In this document: positions 8,535 to 17,673 of the stretch, piece after piece
How the letters are laid out: every line of letters starts with the position of its first letter
How positions within the stretch are numbered: position 1 is the stretch's first letter
From: an uncultured Sphaerochaeta sp.
GTDB taxonomy: Bacteria; Spirochaetota; Spirochaetia; Sphaerochaetales; Sphaerochaetaceae
Reading direction: 5' to 3'
DNA length: 64,000 bases
NCBI RefSeq assembly: GCF_963666015.1
Contig: NZ_OY762555.1
Coordinates: 1,426,001 to 1,490,000 of the forward strand
Notes under the pieces: generated by a model
The model's input: only the letters and a program-made list of their open reading frames with translations
The model's database searches: none
What the model was told of the DNA's origin: nothing
Program-made: the position numbers and the translations under genes

Positions 8535-9701
8535 TCATTGTCCCATCGTCCCAAGACTGATCTCGTTGGAATCCTCAAGATTTTCCACAGACCTGAGTTT
8601 CTTGTGATACCTCACCATTCTCTTGAGCATCCCCTCGGTCGTATAGAAAGGATCATCCTTTGCAAGAGGGAGGGTAACACTACCATTCTCTGTAGAAGAT
8701 TTGTACATGGCACAGATCAACTCCACAGCCTTCCTACCCTCCTCTGCAGTGACCAAGGGAGGCTCATCATTTGCTATTGCTTCCAAGACATTTCTCAGTT
8801 GTGCGTCATGCCCTTCCAAAGAGAGGGCAGGAAGTGCCTCATAGATTGTCTGCAACTCCTCTTCAGTCTCCGGGCTTGGCTCAAAGAACCCATTTGGCAA
8901 CTGCTTCACAGATTTCACATACCAGGGGATGCCTATTGAAGCTTTCTCAGTGGCCAGGAAAAACTCCTGCTTTTCATCGTGGTCAACCAAGGAAGCGTTG
9001 ACCTCCGCCACCAAGGAAGGATACGAAAGAATTGAGATGGACGCATCCTCAACCTCGCTATTGGTGTGATTCACATTGCTCATGACCGATACAACCTGAT
9101 TAGGAACACCGATAAGCCACTGAAGGATGTCAATCTGGTGTACTGCATGATTGAGCGTACAACCACCGCCTTCCTTCTCATACGTCCCCCGCCACCAGAG
9201 GTCGTAATAAGCTGATCCCCGCCACCACATGGAGTTCACTCGGGCCAGGAGCACCCTTCCTAGTACTCCTTCATCCAAGAGCTGTTTCACACGCATGGGT
9301 GCAGTGCGAAAGCGATTCTGACTGATCACGGAAAGGACCTTTCCACTTCTCTTCTGGGCTTCAATCATACGGTCACACTCAGCGAGGGAGGGAGCCATCG
9401 GTTTCTCAACAATGACATGCTTGCCCGCCTGCAGGAAATCTACCGCTACTTGGCAATGCAGGGAGGGTGGCAGGCAGAGGGAGACCAGGTGGATGTCACT
9501 TCGCTCCAACAACTCATGATAGTCACTGGTAATCGCAACCTGGTCACCAAGATTTCCTCGCTTCGCTAGTTTTTCAGCCTTCGACGGATACAGATCACAG
9601 AGAACCCGTATCTCACAAAGACTCCCTGATGCAAGATACCCCTTTACATGAGCTGGCGCAATATTTCCTGTTCCTATAATGGCAACACCAAGTTTTTCCA
9701 T
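8535..9701 (-). CDS. Gfo/Idh/MocA family oxidoreductase (3)
   Basis: A 388-residue dehydrogenase. The start ATG at 9701 follows GGGAGGAATCT and places the Rossmann motif GVAIIGTGNIAPAHV directly at the N-terminus; an upstream in-frame start adds 16 residues that do not fit the family. The motif VEKPMAPSLAECDRM is present, as is GGGCTLNHAVHQIDILQWL in the C-terminal domain. It is the first gene of the oxidoreductase trio and lies 106 bp downstream of the sensor kinase gene, in the same direction. It shares many motif positions with paralogue 1, so the pair probably arose by duplication (inference). Confidence 0.93.
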   Translation of the reverse strand: MEKLGVAIIGTGNIAPAHVKGYLASGSLCEIRVLCDLYPSKAEKLAKRGNLGDQVAITSDYHELLERSDIHLVSLCLPPSLHCQVAVDFLQAGKHVIVEKPMAPSLAECDRMIEAQKRSGKVLSVISQNRFRTAPMRVKQLLDEGVLGRVLLARVNSMWWRGSAYYDLWWRGTYEKEGGGCTLNHAVHQIDILQWLIGVPNQVVSVMSNVNHTNSEVEDASISILSYPSLVAEVNASLVDHDEKQEFFLATEKASIGIPWYVKSVKQLPNGFFEPSPETEEELQTIYEALPALSLEGHDAQLRNVLEAIANDEPPLVTAEEGRKAVELICAMYKSSTENGSVTLPLAKDDPFYTTEGMLKRMVRYHKKLRSVENLEDSNEISLGTMGQ

Positions 9702-9807
9702 AGATTCCTCCCTTTTATTTGTAAGCATACGTGCTCTATCCTGCAACACAATGTGTGATTATTAACAGAACATGGACATTCTTGTGATTGGCTGCATACC
9801 CTGTGTT

Positions 9808-11484
9808 TCACGCTTCCAGCTCCTTCTGATACACAGCCGGCAAGAGTACTTCAACAGAGAATCCTCTCTCTCTCATTTTCAGAGTCAATCCAAAGCCTGG
9901 CCCATATGCATAGAATATTCTTTGATGAATATTGAACAACCCGATGTGTTTTCCTCTAAGATGCAGCTTCTCTTGGAATGACCTTTGTGGATCAGTCTCC
10001 ATTTGGTGTTGCAATCCTGCAAAGGCTTCCCTCCCACACCCAGGTCCATTATCCGATACATTGACATGCAATCCCTTTTCATCAAAGAACATCTTTACCT
10101 CAATGAAAATCGTCATCTGCCGTAGATAGACACCATGGACAAAACAGTTCTCAACCAGCGGTTGGATGCAGTACTTAAGAATGCGGATGTCATCGGGGAC
10201 TGAATCGTCAATATCAAGCGAGAACGTAAAAAGATCTTTATAGCGGATCTCCTGTAAATTTACATAGTTCCGGATGTACCTGATTTCAGAGAGCAACGGT
10301 ATTTCGTTACGTTTTTCCCGTAGATCGACGTGAAGAATATAGGAAAGTGAGCGCAAGGTATCGAGACTTCTCCTCTTATCTCCCTCTTCCACGACACTTA
10401 CCAAACTGTCGAGCGTATTGAACAGAAAATGAGGGTTCATTCTTGCCTGCAATGCTTCAAATCGCGATTCCGCTTGCATAGCCTCATATCTTCTCATATT
10501 CGCATGGAGGCGTACATACACCACCATGAGTACCAAGAACACAAGCGAGAACAATCCTGCAAGCAACAGCACAAACAGATAATTCTTCCGTGACTGGCTC
10601 ACAATGGTACTCCAGGGAATCTTGGTTGAAAACGTCAAGGCCAAGGGTGTATTCCTTGAGAAGAGAGATATGTAGGACTCTTCTCTTGTAAAAACCATCC
10701 CATCGCTGAGGTCAATCGACCCCAACAGCTGAGAATCTTCTCCCATAGTCGGCATCGATAGAATCTGGAGTGGTATATTTCTGCTGGATTCCAAGACCAT
10801 TCCTTCACTGTCATAAATCAGTACTTCTATGGGAGTGGGAGTGTCTCCCAATTCTACCTTGTACGCATTCATATGCTGAATCAGCAGAGAGGTAAGGTTG
10901 AACTCAAGAAATGCAAACGCAACCCGTCCATCTTCCCCAATGTACCAGTACACCACGGGAAGTATCGTTGACAAATCCATATCATCACGAAAAGAGGGAG
11001 CAACCTCAAACCCGAAGGAGCCAAATCCACGGCTTCCCAACACCTTGAACATAGATCGCTTTTCTTCTGATAGATACACCTTCCACCAAGGGTTCTGCTC
11101 TGTAACTGCCTTGTTTACATTGGGTGCATAGTACGTGGTACCATCACTGGCAATCATCCATGCTCGGTCAAGACTTGCAGAGGTAAGTCGTAAATCGAAC
11201 AACTCTTGTACGAAATCGAGGTCATGGTCTTTCTCTTGTTGGAACCGCAAAAGCAACTGCACTCTGGTTGCAGCTTTCTCAATTGGGGAAAAGATGGTTT
11301 TCTGCAAATTATCTGTATACACCTGTAGGAATTGCTCATTGTTCCTCAGCAACTGGACGGTGCTTCTCTGAACCCAGAACCAGCTGACAACCAAAATGAT
11401 TGAGACAAGTGCAGAAAGACTGTAGATCAACATACGATACCATGATTGTTTTACATGGCTTCTGAAAATCTCAGGGCTTGCCAT
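9808..11484 (-). CDS. Sensor histidine kinase, YesM-type
   Basis: A 558-residue membrane kinase. One helix near residues 18-40 and a second near residues 300-325 flank an extracellular sensing region of about 260 residues. The cytoplasmic part has the His-kinase (LytS/YesM) signature MNPHFLFNTLDSL with the phospho-acceptor histidine. The ATPase domain has LVENCFVHGV and VSDNGPGCG. The start overlaps the end of the response-regulator gene by 14 bp, so the two are translationally coupled. Such pairs commonly control carbohydrate transporters; here the SBP-permease-permease genes lie directly upstream. Confidence 0.92.
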   Translation of the reverse strand: MASPEIFRSHVKQSWYRMLIYSLSALVSIILVVSWFWVQRSTVQLLRNNEQFLQVYTDNLQKTIFSPIEKAATRVQLLLRFQQEKDHDLDFVQELFDLRLTSASLDRAWMIASDGTTYYAPNVNKAVTEQNPWWKVYLSEEKRSMFKVLGSRGFGSFGFEVAPSFRDDMDLSTILPVVYWYIGEDGRVAFAFLEFNLTSLLIQHMNAYKVELGDTPTPIEVLIYDSEGMVLESSRNIPLQILSMPTMGEDSQLLGSIDLSDGMVFTREESYISLFSRNTPLALTFSTKIPWSTIVSQSRKNYLFVLLLAGLFSLVFLVLMVVYVRLHANMRRYEAMQAESRFEALQARMNPHFLFNTLDSLVSVVEEGDKRRSLDTLRSLSYILHVDLREKRNEIPLLSEIRYIRNYVNLQEIRYKDLFTFSLDIDDSVPDDIRILKYCIQPLVENCFVHGVYLRQMTIFIEVKMFFDEKGLHVNVSDNGPGCGREAFAGLQHQMETDPQRSFQEKLHLRGKHIGLFNIHQRIFYAYGPGFGLTLKMRERGFSVEVLLPAVYQKELEA

Positions 11485-12229
11485 TCGACAACTCCTGCCC
11501 TGAAGAAAACTCTTTTCTATACTGTCCTGGTGAGACTTTATAGCATTTCTTGAAACACCGATTCAGGTAAGAACTATCTCCAAAACCCACGCGATCGGCA
11601 ATCTCTTCCATGGTCCAATCTGTTTCCTGCAGGTATTTCGCCGCCATTTCAGAGCGATAGGCATGCAAGTATTCAACAAACGTCATATTGCATTTCTTAC
11701 TGAAAGATGCACTCAAATAGCTGGCAGAGACGTTGGCGAATGCAGCAACTGCCCCCAGGGATATCTCCTGATTGTAGTTGCGTTCAACATACTGAATGGC
11801 TTTCTTGATATAAAGGGGAAGGCATGTATTGGAAAAGTAATGAATCTGAGGTTCTCTCTGGTTCATGATTCTCAGGATCTTGTCCAGGACTTGCTCAAGA
11901 TCCTTCTGGAAAACCGGTTTGAGCAAGTAGTCGAATACGGAGAGCTTGATTGCTTTCTGTGCATAGGAGAAATCACCATAGCCGCTGATAATCACCACCA
12001 GACCTCGCCAATGCTCACTCCTTACTTCTTCCAAGAAATGCAATCCTGATCTGCCGGGGATCATGACATCACTGAATAAAACATCAATCGTTTGGGATGC
12101 AAACATCTCCTTGGCCATCTCATAGGTTGAAGCTTTTGCAACAATCTCAAAGGCAGGATTGTATGCTGCAATGTAGGAACAGTATCGCTCCATTGCATTT
12201 GGTTCATCTTCTATGAGCATTACCTTCAT
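11471..12229 (-). CDS. Response regulator with AraC-type DNA-binding domain, YesN-type
   Basis: A 252-residue regulator. The receiver domain at residues 1-120 has the acidic pair EDEP at the N-terminus, phospho-Asp in VLFSDVMIPGRSG and the conserved Lys in DYLLKPVFQ. The C-terminal AraC helix-turn-helix pair is at about 150-245 (EISLGAVAAFANVSASYLSA; MEEIADRVGFGDSSYLNRCF). AGGAGGTCAGT precedes the ATG. It is partner of the downstream sensor kinase and probably regulates the upstream ABC importer and the oxidoreductase genes (inference from linkage). Confidence 0.94.
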   Translation of the reverse strand: MKVMLIEDEPNAMERYCSYIAAYNPAFEIVAKASTYEMAKEMFASQTIDVLFSDVMIPGRSGLHFLEEVRSEHWRGLVVIISGYGDFSYAQKAIKLSVFDYLLKPVFQKDLEQVLDKILRIMNQREPQIHYFSNTCLPLYIKKAIQYVERNYNQEISLGAVAAFANVSASYLSASFSKKCNMTFVEYLHAYRSEMAAKYLQETDWTMEEIADRVGFGDSSYLNRCFKKCYKVSPGQYRKEFSSGQELSNGKP

Positions 12230-12328
12230 ACTGACCTCCTCCTAGCAGATTACCCCAGTACTATCATTGTACACATCCTTTATATATCGTACAGGGATAG
12301 CCCACTGTCCGTTACCAGTCCTTTCTCC

Positions 12329-13180
12329 TCATCCTTTCACACCGGTCAATGCTATCCCTTCCACAAAGTACCGTTGAGCACTCAAGTATACCAGAACAAT
12401 GGGAGCAATACTGATTAATGTTGCTGCCATCACCTGATTCCATTTAACATCGAAGTCACCTCGAAGCAATGCAATCCCCAAGGTTAGGGTCCTGTTCCTA
12501 TCACTCTGGATGAATACCAGTGCATATAGGTATTCGTTCCAGATATTCAAGAGGGTGATGATCAGCAAGGTAGTCAATGCTGCCTTTGAAAGGGGGATAA
12601 TGATTGAGACAAACCGTGCCCAGTAGCCATATCCATCTATGACTGCAGCCTCTTCCAGCTCACGGGGAATACTCAAGAAGAATTGCCTGAGCAGGAATGT
12701 CCCGTAGGCTGTGAAGATTCCACTCAGAACAAGTGACCAGTGGGTATCCAACAAACCCATCTCGCGAAATATGATGAAATTTGGGATAAGCACAACCTGT
12801 CTGGGAATCATAAGTGTTGCAAGGTAGAGAAAGAACAGCGCATCACGACCTCGGAACTGCAACCTTGCAAAGGCATATGCCGCCATGCTGCTCGTTGTCA
12901 GAGTGCCCAGGATAACCAGGGCAGATACCTTGATGGTGTTCCATAGGTAGGTGGTGAATGGCAACACTTTGAATACTTCTCGATAGTTCTCAAAATGAAA
13001 GCTTGATGGCCAGAGTGAGTACTGCCTTGTATAGACCTCGGTATAGGTTTTGAAGGATGTGGAGACCATCCACCAGAAGGGAATAAAGAAGAAGAGTGTC
13101 AGGCCTACCAGCAATACATACCAAAACCAATTCCTGGTGATCTTTTTCCAATTGATTGTTCTCATTGTTGTTGTTTTCAT
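12329..13180 (-). CDS. Sugar ABC transporter permease, MalG-type
   Basis: A 283-residue inner-membrane permease of the second carbohydrate importer. The chosen ATG at 13180 overlaps the TGA of the upstream permease by one base; a start 15 bp earlier would be inside that gene. Six hydrophobic helices are visible. SFKTYTEVYTRQYSLWPSSF is the periplasmic stretch typical of MalG/UgpE, and the EAA loop reads RELEEAAVIDGYGYWARFVS. The gene ends with VEGIALTGVKG, the usual C-terminal signature of this permease class. Confidence 0.94.
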   Translation of the reverse strand: MKTTTMRTINWKKITRNWFWYVLLVGLTLFFFIPFWWMVSTSFKTYTEVYTRQYSLWPSSFHFENYREVFKVLPFTTYLWNTIKVSALVILGTLTTSSMAAYAFARLQFRGRDALFFLYLATLMIPRQVVLIPNFIIFREMGLLDTHWSLVLSGIFTAYGTFLLRQFFLSIPRELEEAAVIDGYGYWARFVSIIIPLSKAALTTLLIITLLNIWNEYLYALVFIQSDRNRTLTLGIALLRGDFDVKWNQVMAATLISIAPIVLVYLSAQRYFVEGIALTGVKG

Positions 13181-14064
13181 CAGTCGCACACCCATTTGTC
13201 AGAATAGTGGTTCTGTACCAGTGTTATGATAAAGATTGTCAGGAAGAGAATAAGACTGAGCGCTGAGGCATAGCCCATCCTGAAAAACTGGAACCCATTT
13301 TGATAGATATACATTACCAACGTATTGGTAGCGTTTGCAGGACCTCCCTTGGTGAGAACGGAGGTAAGGTCAAATATCTGGAAGGAGCCGATCAGGCTTG
13401 TTGTCAATGCAAAAAAGGAGGTGGGACTGATCAAGGGGATTGTGATATGGAAAAAGACAGCACTACTGCTTGCCCCGTCAATGGAAGCCGCTTCATAGTA
13501 GGACCGGGGTATGCCCTGAAGACCAGCGAGAAAGATAACCATGAAGTACCCCAATTCTTTCCAGAGTCCAACAAAGATTACCGAAGGCATCGCCCAGAGA
13601 GGAGAGACCAAGAATGGTATGACCTCTATACAAAACAGGGAGAGAACATGGTTGATCAATCCGTTTTCGGAGCTTTCCAACAGGGGGGCCCAGATCAAGG
13701 CTACGGCAACGCTTGAACAAACAGACGGGAGAAAGGCAATGGAACGAAAGAAATTTCTTCCATGAAGCTGCTTATTCAGCAGGATAGCCAAGAGCAGAGA
13801 GAGAATCAGATTCAAAGGCACTTTGATGAATGAGTAATACGCGGTATTTTTCAATGCCAACCAGAATACATCATCACCAAGCAACTCCTTATAGTTTGAG
13901 AGTCCACTGAAGGAAGGGGTATTCAGTAAGCCCCAGTCGAGGAAACTGATGCCAAACGATGCGAAGGTTGGAATCATGGAAAAGAGGAGAAAGCCTATGA
14001 TGTTGGGCAAGAGAAAGAAAAATGCTGCCCGGTGCTCAGCTCGTCTCATTTTGGACAATTTCAT
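13180..14064 (-). CDS. Sugar ABC transporter permease, MalF/UgpA-type
   Basis: A 294-residue inner-membrane permease that pairs with the following MalG-type subunit. It starts with a basic cytoplasmic segment (KLSKMRRAEHRAAFFFLLPN), followed by six helices. The EAA loop SYYEAASIDGASSSAVFFHI and the C-terminal MGYASALSLILFL are family hallmarks. Together with the binding protein upstream it forms an importer lacking its own ATPase gene. Confidence 0.94.
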   Translation of the reverse strand: MKLSKMRRAEHRAAFFFLLPNIIGFLLFSMIPTFASFGISFLDWGLLNTPSFSGLSNYKELLGDDVFWLALKNTAYYSFIKVPLNLILSLLLAILLNKQLHGRNFFRSIAFLPSVCSSVAVALIWAPLLESSENGLINHVLSLFCIEVIPFLVSPLWAMPSVIFVGLWKELGYFMVIFLAGLQGIPRSYYEAASIDGASSSAVFFHITIPLISPTSFFALTTSLIGSFQIFDLTSVLTKGGPANATNTLVMYIYQNGFQFFRMGYASALSLILFLTIFIITLVQNHYSDKWVCD

Positions 14065-14098
14065 AAGGGATATCCTCTAATAGGGTATAGGAAGAGAA

Positions 14099-14127
14099 AT
14101 CACCGGATAGAAGACCTATCCGGTGAT
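14099..14127 (-). other. Intercistronic stem-loop after binding-protein gene
   Basis: Perfect 12-bp arms (ATCACCGGATAG / CTATCCGGTGAT) with a 5-nt loop, 10 nt after the binding-protein stop codon. The transcribed strand continues TTCTCTTCC, a poor T tract. The likely role is to protect the upstream binding-protein mRNA or to attenuate transcription into the permeases. Confidence 0.8.
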
Positions 14128-14137
14128 ATTTTCAATA

Positions 14138-15427
14138 CTACTTGGAATTGGTCTCAATGATCTTGGTAATATCCGAGCGGATATCAGCCATCGCCTGGGC
14201 AGCTGTCTTGGTACCCAGCATTGCACTTTGTACAGCGGGAATAACCTTCGACTCAATTGCTGCATAGCCAGTGCGAAGTGGCAGGGTATGCCCATACTCC
14301 TTTGCAATCAGTTCACTGTTCTCCTTGATCTTTTTTGGATAGAGGTTGGGATCAAGATACAGGGCCCAGTTCTCTGCAATATTCAATGTGGGCGGGAACC
14401 GTTTTGCACGAACATACAGATTCTCACCCTCTACTCCGCGGAGGAACTTTGTGAAGATCCATGCTGCTTCCTTCACCTTGGATGACTTGCTCATGCTGAT
14501 GGTATTGCTCTTGAACACGGTGGTGTTCTTGCTGTCCACTGCCTGAGGCATGGTCCAAGCCTCGAAGCGCATTCCTTCAATCTTCTGGATGGCGAGAATT
14601 TCCTGTGCTGAACCACTCATCATGGCGATGGTTCCATTACTGAACCATCTTCTCAAAGCTTCCGTATTACCACTATTGATGGTGTCTTTCGGCATATAAC
14701 CTTCAGCATACAGGTCAGCGAGCATCTGGATTGCTGAGGCAGCTTCCTTGCTGTCTCCGGTATACTGGCTCTTGTCCTCACTGAGCAGGGTGCCACCTTT
14801 GGACCAGATGTGAGGAAGTACGCTGGAAAGATAATTGGTATCTATGGCAAAACCATATACCTTATCCTGTTGAGGATTGAATGAGCGTACAATACGTTCA
14901 AAGTCTTCTGTAGTCCAATCCAGTGAGGGAAGTGCTATTCCTGCATCCTCAAATGCATCAAGGTTCAGCAACATGTACAAGGGAGCAGTGCCCCAGGGAA
15001 GACCATAAATCTGGCCATCGACAGTTGCTTCTTCAATTCCCATCTTTGGGTAGAGATCCAAGTCAATTCCATCTCGTTCAATATACGGACTGAGGCTCTC
15101 TACAGCACCAAGCTTTATGAAGTCATAGAAATAATAATCATCAATGCGCATCACATCGGGCGCCATGTTTCCAGCAATCATGGTCATGAGTTTCGTGTGG
15201 TAGTCAGAATATCCGCTGACAATAGGCTCGATCTTGATATCAGGATGAGATTCCTCAAAAGCCTTGATAATATCCTGCTCTACACCGATGGCATCGGGAT
15301 TCCCCCAGAATGCGTACTTGATGGTAACAGGTCCTGTACTCTCTTTTGCTTCCTTCTCTCCTTGTGCCCAGACTGCTGTGAATACCAGCAAGAGACACAC
15401 CGCGAGCAATGTAATTCGTTTCATCAT
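14138..15427 (-). CDS. Extracellular sugar-binding protein, ABC family 1
   Basis: A 429-residue periplasmic binding protein. The signal peptide MMKRITLLAVCLLLVFTAVWA is followed by QGEKEAKES. The SBP_bac_1 fold is indicated by IKYAFWGNPDAIGVEQDIIK, by GLPWGTAPLYMLLNLDAFED at about residue 120, and by SSKVKEAAWIFTKFL in the C-terminal lobe. It is first in a run of same-strand genes: two permeases, response regulator, kinase, three oxidoreductases. A Shine-Dalgarno sequence (TAGGAGGTTAGT) precedes the ATG. The 206 bp upstream to the TetR gene hold two copies of AATAGTATT but no clear promoter that I can defend. Confidence 0.94.
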   Translation of the reverse strand: MMKRITLLAVCLLLVFTAVWAQGEKEAKESTGPVTIKYAFWGNPDAIGVEQDIIKAFEESHPDIKIEPIVSGYSDYHTKLMTMIAGNMAPDVMRIDDYYFYDFIKLGAVESLSPYIERDGIDLDLYPKMGIEEATVDGQIYGLPWGTAPLYMLLNLDAFEDAGIALPSLDWTTEDFERIVRSFNPQQDKVYGFAIDTNYLSSVLPHIWSKGGTLLSEDKSQYTGDSKEAASAIQMLADLYAEGYMPKDTINSGNTEALRRWFSNGTIAMMSGSAQEILAIQKIEGMRFEAWTMPQAVDSKNTTVFKSNTISMSKSSKVKEAAWIFTKFLRGVEGENLYVRAKRFPPTLNIAENWALYLDPNLYPKKIKENSELIAKEYGHTLPLRTGYAAIESKVIPAVQSAMLGTKTAAQAMADIRSDITKIIETNSK

Positions 15428-15633
15428 ACTAACCTCCTATGGTTTTGATGGTATGCCTCAATACTCACGGGCATTGGCTGACAAAGCCATGGTCAAATTT
15501 TAGAGAAACTTGTACATTCTTTTGATAATTTTCAATACTATTGCACAGAATTCACAAACGCCAATTCTATACAACCGAGTAAATACTATTCATTTGTAGA
15601 GAAGATATAGCAGCATCCTCAAATATTGGTGCA

Positions 15634-16245
15634 TCATCGGCTTTCCTGCAGAGCAGGAATCAACAAATTACTGCAATAGGCCAAGCCCTCTTCAACCAAG
15701 TCAAATCCTGCTGAGCTGATGTTCCAGTCCAGAAAGAGCCCCCTGATGGCTCTATTGAACAGTACTGCCAAATAAGAGCTTTCCCTGTCTTTCCTGAATT
15801 CACCTGTTTGCTGTCCTTCCTCAATGATGCTTCTGATGAATGTGTGCCAGAATCGGGACTGGTCGGTAATGACCTTGGTGGAACCCTCGTTGCTCACCTG
15901 GTTGGCATAGAGTACTTTCAGCATCTCAACACCGATGACATCACGCACATAGGTGAGCTGCAACTCAGTGAACTTCATCAGCTTCTGCGCGGCACTCTTC
16001 TCGTTGGATACCTCACCTTCAATACTCCGGTAGTAGGCATCAATGGCCCAGAACTCCTGAACAATGATATCACTCTTTGTGGAGAAGTAGGTATAGAAAC
16101 TCCCCTTTGCAGTACCTGCATAGTCGGTTATTTGCTGGATAGAGACCTGGTTGAACCCCTTCTGCTTGAAGAGCGTCAAAGCACTCTCAAATATCAGGCG
16201 CTTAGTTGCCTCAGCTTTGCTTGTCCCCTTTGATTTCTTGGCCAT
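15634..16245 (-). CDS. TetR-family transcriptional regulator
   Basis: A 203-residue repressor-type protein. The N-terminal TetR helix-turn-helix is at about residues 10-56: TKRLIFESALTLFKQKGFNQ, then VSIQQITDYAGTAKGSFYTYF. The C-terminal ligand domain is helical and not assignable to a ligand. It starts 9 bp after glcD behind AAGGAAGGGTA and is thus the last gene of the etfB-etfA-glcD operon. It probably autoregulates the operon through the palindrome upstream of etfB (inference); the effector could be the 2-hydroxy acid or an acyl-CoA. Confidence 0.92.
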   Translation of the reverse strand: MAKKSKGTSKAEATKRLIFESALTLFKQKGFNQVSIQQITDYAGTAKGSFYTYFSTKSDIIVQEFWAIDAYYRSIEGEVSNEKSAAQKLMKFTELQLTYVRDVIGVEMLKVLYANQVSNEGSTKVITDQSRFWHTFIRSIIEEGQQTGEFRKDRESSYLAVLFNRAIRGLFLDWNISSAGFDLVEEGLAYCSNLLIPALQESR

Positions 16246-16254
16246 TACCCTTCC

Positions 16255-17673
16255 TTATAGGAGAATCTTCCCTGGATTCATGATGTTCTTTGGGTCAAAC
16301 GCTTGCTTGACAGCACACAGCAGCTGGTACTCCGCCCCTGGAGTCACGTCCTTGAAGAACGACCTCCTCTTCAACCCGATACCATGCTCCCCGCTGATCT
16401 TCCCCCCAAGCTCCTTGACAATAAATACATAGAACTCGGAAAGCAATCGTGGTTCCATTTCCAACCACTCCTCCATGGAACTTTCGGGATTCTTTACCAG
16501 TGTTGCATGAAGGTTACCATCTCCGGCATGGCCATAACAAGGAATTTTCATGTTGTATTTGCTGGAGAGTTGCTCGAGACGAGGGATCACCAAGGGAATG
16601 GAACCGATGGGGACAACCACATCTTCCAGGCTCTGAATAGGACTGTAGACCTTGATGGCCTCGGCTATATTCCGTCTGATAGACCAGATTCTCTCCCTGG
16701 TTGTAGCGTCCTCAGCGATATAGACCTCCATCGCCTTATGATCAGCGCAGAGATCCCCAACCTGGATCAGATCATGTTCGACCTGTCCTTCATCAGTTCC
16801 ATCAATCTCAATGAGCAACATCGCACCCACTCCCTCCAGAGGCAGACTTTCATTCAGATAGGAGCAGGACATCTCAAGCGAACTTCTATCCATAAACTCA
16901 ATACTGGTGGGGATAATCCCTTGTTTCATGATCAGGGGAACGACAGAGATGGCATCCTGGGCAGTCCTAAAAGGAACCAAGAGATTCGAGGCAGAGGTGG
17001 GCACGCCAAGGAGTCTGATCGTTGCCTTGGTGATGATGCCAAGGGTACCCTCTGAACCGATGTACAGTTGCTTGAGATCATACCCACTAACATCCTTGGT
17101 CACCTTCCCTCCCAATTGGACTATCTCTCCCTTAGGAGTAACAACCTCCATCCCGAGGATATAGCGTCCAGTTACCCCGTATTTCACTGCCTTCCCACCG
17201 CCCGCGTTCTCCGCTATATTGCCTCCCAGGAAGCAGGTCTCCAGACTCATCGGATAGCCGGCGAAGAAGAGACCGGTCCTCTTTAGCTGCTCATTCAGTT
17301 CATTGGTGACAATCCCCGCTTCCGCGGTTACGGTTAGGTTTGCTTCATCAATCTCCAGTACCTTGTTCATCTTCTCAACCGAGAGGACAATCCCCCCATG
17401 GATGGGAATGGCCCCACCAGAGAGACCAGAGCCAGCACCCCGAGGGGTCACCGGTATGGTGTATCGGTCAGCCAACTTCATGACCTCACTGATCTGCTCA
17501 GTAGAGATGGGGGTAAGCACCACCTCCGGCATATTGCTGAACTGTTCCCTACTGGTCTCGTCATGGCTGTAGTTCTCAATTCGTTCTGTGTCGGTGAACA
17601 GGTTATGCTCCCCTACAATTGCCTTCAGCTCCTCAAGAATGGTTGGGGTAATTGCTGTATAGCTGGTGTTCAT
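16255..17673 (-). CDS. glcD: FAD-linked 2-hydroxy-acid dehydrogenase, GlcD/LctD-type
   Basis: A 472-residue flavoprotein of the GlcD/D-lactate dehydrogenase family. The PCMH FAD-binding domain (about 40-220) has VTPRGAGSGLSGGAIPIHGG and GGNIAENAGGGKAVKYGVTG. The C-terminal oxidase domain has YGHAGDGNLHATLV and SGEHGIGLKRRSFF. The start overlaps etfA by 4 bp behind a GGAGGAAGGC site. Coupling with EtfAB suggests that it passes electrons from lactate or glycolate to the Etf flavins, as in the Acetobacterium woodii LctBCD complex. Whether this complex bifurcates electrons is not shown by the sequence. Confidence 0.9.
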   Translation of the reverse strand: MNTSYTAITPTILEELKAIVGEHNLFTDTERIENYSHDETSREQFSNMPEVVLTPISTEQISEVMKLADRYTIPVTPRGAGSGLSGGAIPIHGGIVLSVEKMNKVLEIDEANLTVTAEAGIVTNELNEQLKRTGLFFAGYPMSLETCFLGGNIAENAGGGKAVKYGVTGRYILGMEVVTPKGEIVQLGGKVTKDVSGYDLKQLYIGSEGTLGIITKATIRLLGVPTSASNLLVPFRTAQDAISVVPLIMKQGIIPTSIEFMDRSSLEMSCSYLNESLPLEGVGAMLLIEIDGTDEGQVEHDLIQVGDLCADHKAMEVYIAEDATTRERIWSIRRNIAEAIKVYSPIQSLEDVVVPIGSIPLVIPRLEQLSSKYNMKIPCYGHAGDGNLHATLVKNPESSMEEWLEMEPRLLSEFYVFIVKELGGKISGEHGIGLKRRSFFKDVTPGAEYQLLCAVKQAFDPKNIMNPGKILL

